Below are positions 8,285 to 14,854 of a stretch of DNA of 64,000 nt, in pieces (position 1 is the stretch's first letter; each line of letters starts with the position of its first letter). The DNA lies in NCBI GenBank assembly GCA_002298785.1, contig DBMR01000028.1, positions 14,767-78,766 of the forward strand, given 5' to 3'. The translations under genes and the position numbers were made by a program. The notes beneath the pieces were generated by a model. It was given only the letters and a program-made list of their open reading frames with translations. It had not been told where the DNA came from and searched no databases. This DNA is from Verrucomicrobia subdivision 3 bacterium UBA693. Its GTDB lineage: Bacteria; Verrucomicrobiota; Verrucomicrobiia; Limisphaerales; UBA8199.

Positions 8285-9727
8285 ATGTTGCGACGAGACA
8301 GAGTGATTCGTATGCAAATCCATGAACTCATGGATGCATGCATTTTCGCGCTCTCGTTCTATCTCGCGTATAGCTTGCGGGCGGCCATGGTACCATGGAT
8401 GGACGCATTGGCACCTCATACGGAGGCCTACCTGCCCTCCTGGCTTGCTAAGTTCCTGATCTTGCCCCCCGTTCAACCGTTCGACGCGTACGTTTGGCTC
8501 TACCTGGTGGTGATTCCGCTCGGTCCGATGGTTCTTGAGGCCCAGGGTTTCTACAACCGTCCATTGCTTTGCTCCCGTCGGCTCACCGCCTGGATTCTCT
8601 TCAAAGGCTGCGGCATCACCAGCATGGGGGTCGTGATCGCCCTGTTCCTTTTCCGGTCGGAAATGGCCCGGTGGGTGGTTCCCTGGTTCTGGGTCATCAG
8701 TTTCAGTTTGATCACGGCCAAAGAGGAAATTCTCGGATTTGTCTTCAAGAGCCGCCTGGCGCAAATGCAGTATCGTCGACGGTTCCTCCTGGTGGGAACA
8801 GGCGAGGAGTTGGTGAAGTTGCGAGAACACCTGAGCCGTCAGCAGTTCAGCGGAATCGAGATTGCCGGAGAATTCGCCCTGGACAAGACTCCGATAGAGA
8901 ACCTGGTCGAACTGCTCCACGAACACTCGGTTTACGGGATCATCCTAAGTCCGCGTCATACCTTTATCGAGCAAGTCGAAGCGGCGATCCGTGCGTGTGA
9001 GTTGGAAGGCGTTGAGGTATGGCTGGTTGCGGACTTTTTCCGCACCCAAATCTCGCGCACCAGCCTGGATGAGTTCTTTGGTCAACCGGTGCTCGTCTTC
9101 CGGTCCGCGCCGGAAGCCTCCTGGCAAGGTGTGCTGAAGCAGGTAATCGACCTTTTTGGGGCGATTCTGTTGTTGCTCATCTCGGGCATTCCTTTGTTGA
9201 TCATTGCTTTATTGATTCGGATCACCTCCCCGGGTCCGGTCCTTTTCCGGCAGCAGCGGTCGGGCTTGAACGGCCGACCGTTCACGATTTACAAGTTCCG
9301 CACCATGGTGACGAACGCCGAGCAGTTCAAACATGAACTGGCGGCCATGAACGAAATGAGCGGACCGGTGTTTAAGGTCACCGACGACCCACGCATCACT
9401 CCCTTTGGCAAGTTGCTCCGCAAGTTCAGCCTGGATGAATTCCCGCAGCTCCTTAATGTGCTGAAAGGGGAGATGAGCCTGGTAGGACCCAGACCCTTGC
9501 CGGTAGATGAAACGAAGAGCTTTAACGATCTCGCTCACCGACGCAGACTAAGTGTGAAGCCCGGCCTGACTTGCCTGTGGCAGATCAGTGGCCGCAACAA
9601 TGTTTCCGATTTCAAGGAATGGGTGCGTCTGGATCTGCAATACATTGATAACTGGTCGGTTTGGCTGGACATCAAGATTCTGTTCCGCACCATTCCAGTG
9701 GTGATCCTCGGGACCGGGGCGAAGTAG
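8285..9727 (+). CDS. Undecaprenyl-phosphate sugar phosphotransferase (exopolysaccharide initiation)
   Basis: 480 aa. About four N-terminal membrane helices precede a Rossmann-like cytoplasmic domain (RRRFLLVGTGEELVKL). A further helix follows (LFGAILLLLISGIPLLIIALL), then the bacterial sugar transferase domain. That domain shows SPGPVLFRQQRSGLNGRPF, YKFRTM, KLLRKFSLDEFPQLLNVLKG, MSLVGPRPLP and PGLTCLWQISGRN, all standard for the WbaP/EpsE-like family. It loads the first sugar phosphate onto undecaprenyl phosphate. The ATG at 8285 is chosen; an upstream TTG would add 19 residues of unlikely sequence. It lies 120 bp after epsI in the same direction. Confidence 0.94.
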   Translation: MLRRDRVIRMQIHELMDACIFALSFYLAYSLRAAMVPWMDALAPHTEAYLPSWLAKFLILPPVQPFDAYVWLYLVVIPLGPMVLEAQGFYNRPLLCSRRLTAWILFKGCGITSMGVVIALFLFRSEMARWVVPWFWVISFSLITAKEEILGFVFKSRLAQMQYRRRFLLVGTGEELVKLREHLSRQQFSGIEIAGEFALDKTPIENLVELLHEHSVYGIILSPRHTFIEQVEAAIRACELEGVEVWLVADFFRTQISRTSLDEFFGQPVLVFRSAPEASWQGVLKQVIDLFGAILLLLISGIPLLIIALLIRITSPGPVLFRQQRSGLNGRPFTIYKFRTMVTNAEQFKHELAAMNEMSGPVFKVTDDPRITPFGKLLRKFSLDEFPQLLNVLKGEMSLVGPRPLPVDETKSFNDLAHRRRLSVKPGLTCLWQISGRNNVSDFKEWVRLDLQYIDNWSVWLDIKILFRTIPVVILGTGAK

Positions 9728-9782
9728 GGAATTATCTAAATCAATACGCCATAAACACTTATAGTTTGTGCGTGGGACAACC

Positions 9783-10754
9783 ATGAGCCGTAAATCTTCA
9801 GCCAAATCTGCCGTCCGCAAACAACCACGGAGTGTAGTCACGGGTGCTGCGGGCTTTTTGGGGTCACATTTGACCGATTTGCTCATTTCGAGGGGACATT
9901 TTGTAATCGGTATCGATAACTTTGTCACTGGATCGGTCGATAACATCGCCCATCTCGGTGGGAATCCCTCATTCAAATTCATCCAGCAGGATGTGACCGA
10001 GTTTATCTTCCTGGAGGGCCCGGTGGATTACGTATGGCATTTTGCGTCACCGGCGAGTCCAATCGATTACTTGGAGTTACCGATCCAAACGCTGAAGGTG
10101 GGGTCCCTGGGGACACATAAGGCATTGGGACTCGCGAAGCTGAAGGAAGCCCGGTTCCTGATCGCCTCGACCTCCGAAATCTACGGGGACCCGCTGCAGC
10201 ATCCGCAACGGGAGGACTACTGGGGTAATGTGAACACCATCGGGCCCCGGGGTTGCTATGATGAAGCCAAGCGGTTTGCCGAGGCGCTGACGATGGCTTA
10301 CCACCGCGAGCATGCGGTGGCGACGCGGATCGTCCGGATTTTCAACACGTACGGGCCGCGGATGCGGTTGCACGATGGGCGGGTCGTTCCGGCCTTCATC
10401 AGTCAGGCGTTAAAGAACCAACCCCTGACGGTTTTCGGGGAGGGGCAGCAGACCCGGAGCTTTTGTTACGTGTCCGACCTCATCGAGGGGATTTACCGGC
10501 TGATGATGTCCAACACTTCAGAACCCGTAAATATTGGCAACCCTTCCGAAATGACGGTGTTGGAGTTTGCGCGGGATATTATTCGCGCCACGGGTTCGAA
10601 GAGCCGGATCGCCTTCAAGCCGTTGCCGCAGGATGATCCCCGCCAGCGGCAGCCGAATATTGATCGCGCGCGGCAGATTCTGGGTTGGGAACCCAAAGTA
10701 AAACTCGCCGAAGGCCTGACCCGGACGATCGAGTATTTTCGGGGCAAAATTTAG
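9783..10754 (+). CDS. uxs: UDP-glucuronate decarboxylase (UDP-xylose synthase), SDR family
   Basis: 323 aa, typical for the soluble enzyme. It shows the NAD-binding GAAGFLGSHL, an acidic ID at the end of strand 2 (VIGIDNFVTG), and the family-specific block SEIYGDPLQHPQ...YWGNVN...GPRGCYDEAKR with the catalytic YxxxK. RIVRIFNTYGPRM is also present. UXS enzymes oxidise and decarboxylate UDP-glucuronate to UDP-xylose, here probably a sugar donor for the adjacent exopolysaccharide module. A dTDP-glucose dehydratase is the alternative, but the WGN/GPRGCYDE block favours UXS. The ATG at 9783 is preferred over a GTG at 9768. Confidence 0.9.
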   Translation: MSRKSSAKSAVRKQPRSVVTGAAGFLGSHLTDLLISRGHFVIGIDNFVTGSVDNIAHLGGNPSFKFIQQDVTEFIFLEGPVDYVWHFASPASPIDYLELPIQTLKVGSLGTHKALGLAKLKEARFLIASTSEIYGDPLQHPQREDYWGNVNTIGPRGCYDEAKRFAEALTMAYHREHAVATRIVRIFNTYGPRMRLHDGRVVPAFISQALKNQPLTVFGEGQQTRSFCYVSDLIEGIYRLMMSNTSEPVNIGNPSEMTVLEFARDIIRATGSKSRIAFKPLPQDDPRQRQPNIDRARQILGWEPKVKLAEGLTRTIEYFRGKI

Positions 10755-10820
10755 CCGGCTTCGAGGGCGGTTTTCGGGCCGGGAGAATTTCCTTTCTTAA
10801 ATTTAATTTTGGTTTTCTAT

Positions 10821-10849
10821 TTGACCCGTAAAGCTGTTTTCTGTAACCA
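10821..10849 (+). promoter_or_regulatory. Candidate promoter of the pilM-secretin operon
   Basis: The 151-bp gap before pilM is locally AT-rich. It contains TTGACC (10821-10826), a 17-bp spacer and TAACCA (10844-10849). The -35 is good (5 of 6) and the -10 is weak. A short GC stem (CCGGC...GCCGG near 10755-10785) lies between uxs and this site but lacks a T-run, so it is at best a weak terminator. Confidence 0.3.
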
Positions 10850-10905
10850 CCAATGGCTGCCTGTAGGGCAGAAAACATTTTTCGTGGCGCAGAGCCGGAC
10901 AGTCA

Positions 10906-12879
10906 ATGCTGAATACCAAGTCATTTCTGGCGGTTGATTTTGGGGCTGGCAGTCTCAAATTAGCCGAATTTGAACTCAACGAATCGGGCGGACTCCGCCT
11001 GAAGCAGTATGGGCTCAAGTCGCTAGGCGCGCAAGGGGCGCAGGAAACGGCCCGCGAAGCGGTGGTGCAGAAGGCTTTGCAGGAGCTCCTCACCCAAACC
11101 GGGACCAAAGCCAAGGACGTCAATGTTTGCGCGCCGGGCTTCCACGTTTTCTCCAAGTTCGTCAAATTGCCGCCCGTAGATCCGGGCAAGGTCACCCAAA
11201 TCATCCAATACGAAGCGCAGCAAAACGTTCCCTTCCCGCTGGCTGAGGTTGTTTGGGATTACCAAATCCTGGGCTCGACCGCGAGCGGTGAATTGGAGGT
11301 TTTGCTGGTCGCGATCAAGGCCGATATTGTCGAGGGTTTGTTCCGGGTGGCGGAAAGCGCGGGGCTGCATTTGCAGGTGGCGGATGTCTCCTCCGCCGCA
11401 CTGTGCAATTCGTTCCGATATAATTACCCCGACCTCGAAGATTGCACGATGCTCCTGGATATCGGGGCCAAGACCAGCAACCTGCTGTTTTTCGAGAAGG
11501 GCAAGGTATTCTCCCGCAGCATTAACCTCGGGGCGAATTCCATCACGCAGGACTTTGCGAACGAATCCAAGCTGAAGTTCGACGCGGCGGAAAAGCTGAA
11601 GATCGACGAGGGCTTTGTGAGCCTGGGCGGCGCCTACGAGGAGCCGGAAAACGCGCATCAGGCCGCCATTTCCAAGATCGCCCGCCAGTTCATGACCCGG
11701 CTGCATATTCAGGTCAACCAGACCATGCAGTTCTACCGGGGCCAGCAGAGTGGTGGCGCGCCGGTGCGGCTGTTCCTGTCGGGTGGGGCTTCCATCATGC
11801 CCTATACCGCGCAGTTTTTCGCCGAAAAACTGAACATGCCGGTCGAGTATTTCAACCCGCTCCGCAATGTGCAGATTGATCCGGCGATCAACCTCGAGGA
11901 GTTGGCGCGGGTGGCGCATTCGCTGGGTGAAGTCGTGGGTTTGGGGCTGCGCAACCTGGCGCATTGCCCGGTCGAGTTGAACCTGATGCCCGAGAGCACG
12001 CTCAAGTGGCAAAGTTTCAACCAGAAAAAGCCTTACTTCATCGCATCCGTCTTCAGTCTCGTGCTGGTGGTGGCGGCGATGGGTTTTCTATTCGATAAAC
12101 TTGCCGGCGTGAACAACTCGGAGCTCGAAAAAGCCCATGCCGAAGTTCAGCCGCAGCAGAGCAAATCGGAGAGCTTCAAGCGCGCTTACGGCGAACTGCA
12201 AAAGACCCGCAAGGATTTGGACCAACTCGTAGCCTGGGCCGGAGCTCGATATTACTGGGCGGATGTGCTGGGCGAACTGCGCCAGGCGCTGATCCGGTCT
12301 GAAAGCGCCACGCGGGCCAAGGTGCGACGGGATACCGGGATCTGGATCGAGCAATTTATCACCACGGCCGGGCGCACCGATACCGATTTGAACAACGGCT
12401 TTGCACCCGGCGCGTCCGCGTCACCGTCAGCCACACCGACGGTTGGTGTGGGTTCGGGGATGTCCGCTGCGGAACAGGAGATGTTCCGGCGCCGTTATGG
12501 TCTGGCGCCACGCGGGCAGGCACCCGCTGAACCGCCACCGGCGGCAGCCGCCCCGCCTCCGGCTGAAGCGCAGCCGGCCACTCCGGCGGCGGATGGCACA
12601 ACCCCGGCCGATCCGAATGCGGTTGCTGGAGCCGCCGCGCCTGCCGGCACCGTCGGCACCAACGGTGTGATCTCGATCACCTTCCGGGCGATCAGTCTGA
12701 CCAGTGCCTCGGCTGACGCCAATTTCCAGCTCGCCTTTACCGTTCTGAACGAGTTGAAGAACAGTCCGCTGTTTGATCCCAAGGACACCGAATTCTCCGG
12801 TAACATCGGGGCTGACGAGCCGCCGGGGACCTTCACCTTCCAGGTGAAAGCCAAATTGAAGCGCCCGCTCAACCTGTAG
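10906..12879 (+). CDS. pilM: PilM-PilN fusion, actin-like type IV pilus/secretion assembly protein (Amuc_1101-like)
   Basis: 657 aa. Residues 1-355 are a PilM/FtsA-like ATPase fold: FLAVDFGAGSLKLAEF (phosphate 1), KVTQIIQYEAQQNVPFPL (the PilM hallmark), TMLLDIGAKTSNLLFF (phosphate 2) and LFLSGGASIMP (adenosine motif). At about 373-395 there is a single membrane helix (FSLVLVVAAMGFLF). A coiled region follows, then an Ala/Pro-rich linker (about 500-590) and a small C-terminal domain, as expected if PilN is fused to PilM. PilM binds the cytoplasmic tail of PilN beneath the inner membrane, so fusion would make that contact permanent. The next gene begins 1 bp after the stop. By position and type it matches Akkermansia Amuc_1101. 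Confidence 0.88.
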   Translation: MLNTKSFLAVDFGAGSLKLAEFELNESGGLRLKQYGLKSLGAQGAQETAREAVVQKALQELLTQTGTKAKDVNVCAPGFHVFSKFVKLPPVDPGKVTQIIQYEAQQNVPFPLAEVVWDYQILGSTASGELEVLLVAIKADIVEGLFRVAESAGLHLQVADVSSAALCNSFRYNYPDLEDCTMLLDIGAKTSNLLFFEKGKVFSRSINLGANSITQDFANESKLKFDAAEKLKIDEGFVSLGGAYEEPENAHQAAISKIARQFMTRLHIQVNQTMQFYRGQQSGGAPVRLFLSGGASIMPYTAQFFAEKLNMPVEYFNPLRNVQIDPAINLEELARVAHSLGEVVGLGLRNLAHCPVELNLMPESTLKWQSFNQKKPYFIASVFSLVLVVAAMGFLFDKLAGVNNSELEKAHAEVQPQQSKSESFKRAYGELQKTRKDLDQLVAWAGARYYWADVLGELRQALIRSESATRAKVRRDTGIWIEQFITTAGRTDTDLNNGFAPGASASPSATPTVGVGSGMSAAEQEMFRRRYGLAPRGQAPAEPPPAAAAPPPAEAQPATPAADGTTPADPNAVAGAAAPAGTVGTNGVISITFRAISLTSASADANFQLAFTVLNELKNSPLFDPKDTEFSGNIGADEPPGTFTFQVKAKLKRPLNL

Positions 12880-12880
12880 T

Positions 12881-14020
12881 ATGGACTGGATAAAACGAAA
12901 TCTTTATTTCCTGATCGGGAGCCTCGTGGCTCTGGCGTTGATCGGCTTCGCGGGGTTCTATTTATACACCAAGTGGACCCTGAACAATGAGGTCCGGGAG
13001 AAGCTCAACGCGGAATACGCCGAACTCAAGCGCCTGAGCACCGAGAATCCTCATCCCGGTTACGGGAAGATCAACAATATCCAGATCGCCAAGGAGCAAC
13101 AGCAGCAATTGCGGGATTTTCTGAAGAAGACCCGGGAACATTTCCAACGCATTGCGCCCATTCCGGACGTCGCGAAAGTGACGAGCGAGGAGTATTCGGC
13201 GTCGCTGCGTCGAACCATCGATCAGTTACAGCGCGCGGCCACCAATGCCAGCGTGAACCTGCCGCAGGCGTATAGCTTTTCGTTTGAAGCGCAGAAGCCG
13301 AGGATGACCTTCGCCGCCGGCAGTTTGGAACCATTGGCGCGTCAATTGGGTGAGGTAAAGGCAATCTGCGACATCCTGTTCGCCTCCAAGATCAACTCTC
13401 TCGACAATCTGCGGCGGGAACGGGTCTGCTCGGATGATAGCACGGGGCCGGTGACGGATTATATCCAGGAGAAATCCGTGACGAACGAGTTGGCGATCCT
13501 GACTCCGTATGAGGTTACCTTCCGCTGTTTCAGCACCGAGTTGGCCGGGGTGTTAAGCGGGCTGGGCAGTTCCCCGCTCGGAATCCTGGTGAAATCCATC
13601 AATGTAGAAGTTGCGCCGGAATCGACGGAATCTGAAACGACCGCGCCGGTGGCGGTGTATACGCCGGCCATGCAAACACCAATGGCTCCAGGCCGGATGC
13701 CCGGGGGACGACTCGCTGTTGGTGGCGCCGAGCAACAATTTATGAACCGTTATGGCATTCGGCCGGGAGGTCCGGGTGGGCGTGGCGGTCCTGGTGGTGG
13801 CAGCTTGGGTGGCGTGCCGTTGCGGCAACCTGGCGTTCCGCCCCCGACGGCCGCATATGCTCCCCCGCCAGCCGCTCTGGCGGCCACGCCCGGTACGGCG
13901 ACGCCAGCGACTCATGGCGGACTACCGACCGTGCTCGATGAGAAGCAGCTTAAAGTGACGCTGACTTTGAATATTGTGAAGCTCCTGCCGCCCAAGCGCG
14001 GTGAAACTCCAGCCTCTTAA
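12881..14020 (+). CDS. PilO/PilN-like alignment-complex protein, Amuc_1100 family
   Basis: 379 aa. Short cytoplasmic start, one membrane helix (FLIGSLVALALIGFAGFYLY), then a charged coiled region (about 30-120) and a periplasmic alpha/beta domain. A Gly/Pro/Ala-rich low-complexity stretch covers about 270-350. The terminus LKVTLTLNIVKLLPP resembles that of Akkermansia Amuc_1100 (ferredoxin-like folds related to PilO/PilN). I recognise Amuc_1100 kinship from overall plan, position after PilM and the last strand, not from an alignment. The inferred role is to link PilMN to the secretin. Confidence 0.75.
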   Translation: MDWIKRNLYFLIGSLVALALIGFAGFYLYTKWTLNNEVREKLNAEYAELKRLSTENPHPGYGKINNIQIAKEQQQQLRDFLKKTREHFQRIAPIPDVAKVTSEEYSASLRRTIDQLQRAATNASVNLPQAYSFSFEAQKPRMTFAAGSLEPLARQLGEVKAICDILFASKINSLDNLRRERVCSDDSTGPVTDYIQEKSVTNELAILTPYEVTFRCFSTELAGVLSGLGSSPLGILVKSINVEVAPESTESETTAPVAVYTPAMQTPMAPGRMPGGRLAVGGAEQQFMNRYGIRPGGPGGRGGPGGGSLGGVPLRQPGVPPPTAAYAPPPAALAATPGTATPATHGGLPTVLDEKQLKVTLTLNIVKLLPPKRGETPAS

Positions 14021-14026
14021 GACCAG

Positions 14027-14821
14027 ATGGATTTTCTCAAAAAACATTACGAAAAGCTGATCCTCGGGCTCGTGCTCGTGGGTTTGGCGGGCGCCGCGGG
14101 TTACCTGCCTTTCAAGATCAGCTCCGACCGGGAAGCCGCCGAGCAAGAGCGGACCACCCTGACACAGCCCAAGGTCAAGGAATTGACCAACCTGGATCTT
14201 ACGCTGCCGGAAACAGCGCTCAAGCGCATCGCCAGCGCGGCGGCCCTCGACTTTTCTCCGCCGAACAAGGTGTTCAATCCTATGCCGTGGCAGAAGTCTG
14301 CCGACGGTCAACTCATTCCTGGGAACAAGGTGGGACCTTCCGCGGCGGTGGTGACCAATCTCACACCTTTGTATCTGCGATTGACCTTGGATTCCGTGAC
14401 GGTTTCCGATACCGGATCCCGCTATGTTATTGGGGTGCAAAAAGAAGCGGCAACCAACCCGGCGCAACGCGGCAAAAAGCAAACCTACGCCTCGCTGAAC
14501 AGCAAGACGGACACCTTCACTCTCGTGGAAGTGAAGGGAAAACCGGAAGATCCGACTCAGTTGGTAGTTGAACTGAATGACTCCGGCGAGCGCGTGAACG
14601 TTTCGAAAGAGAAGCCGTATACCCGGGTTGATGGGTGGACTGCCGATCTCCGCTACGATCCGGAGAAGAAATCGTGGACCTCCCGACGGGTGGGCTCCAC
14701 GCTGAGTTTCAATGGCGAGGATTACAATATCGTTGCCATCAATCAAAATGAAGTAGTATTGTCCGCCAAGTCGAACCAGAAGAAATGGACAATCAAAGCA
14801 AATCCAAACGCCGGATCCTGA
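14027..14821 (+). CDS. PilP-position inner-membrane protein, Amuc_1099-like
   Basis: 264 aa. Short basic start (MDFLKKHYEKLIL), one membrane helix (LGLVLVGLAGAAGYLPF), then a periplasmic region. The C-terminal part has two short beta domains; the last (STLSFNGEDYNIVAIN, EVVLSAKSN) resembles the homology-region beta domain of GspC/PilP proteins, which contacts secretin N-domains. The gene lies between the PilO-like and secretin genes with gaps of 6 and 33 bp, which fits PilP. The assignment rests mainly on position and fold type. Confidence 0.6.
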   Translation: MDFLKKHYEKLILGLVLVGLAGAAGYLPFKISSDREAAEQERTTLTQPKVKELTNLDLTLPETALKRIASAAALDFSPPNKVFNPMPWQKSADGQLIPGNKVGPSAAVVTNLTPLYLRLTLDSVTVSDTGSRYVIGVQKEAATNPAQRGKKQTYASLNSKTDTFTLVEVKGKPEDPTQLVVELNDSGERVNVSKEKPYTRVDGWTADLRYDPEKKSWTSRRVGSTLSFNGEDYNIVAINQNEVVLSAKSNQKKWTIKANPNAGS

Positions 14822-14854
14822 ACTGAGTTGAGCTTTTAGAACTCCACCGAACCC

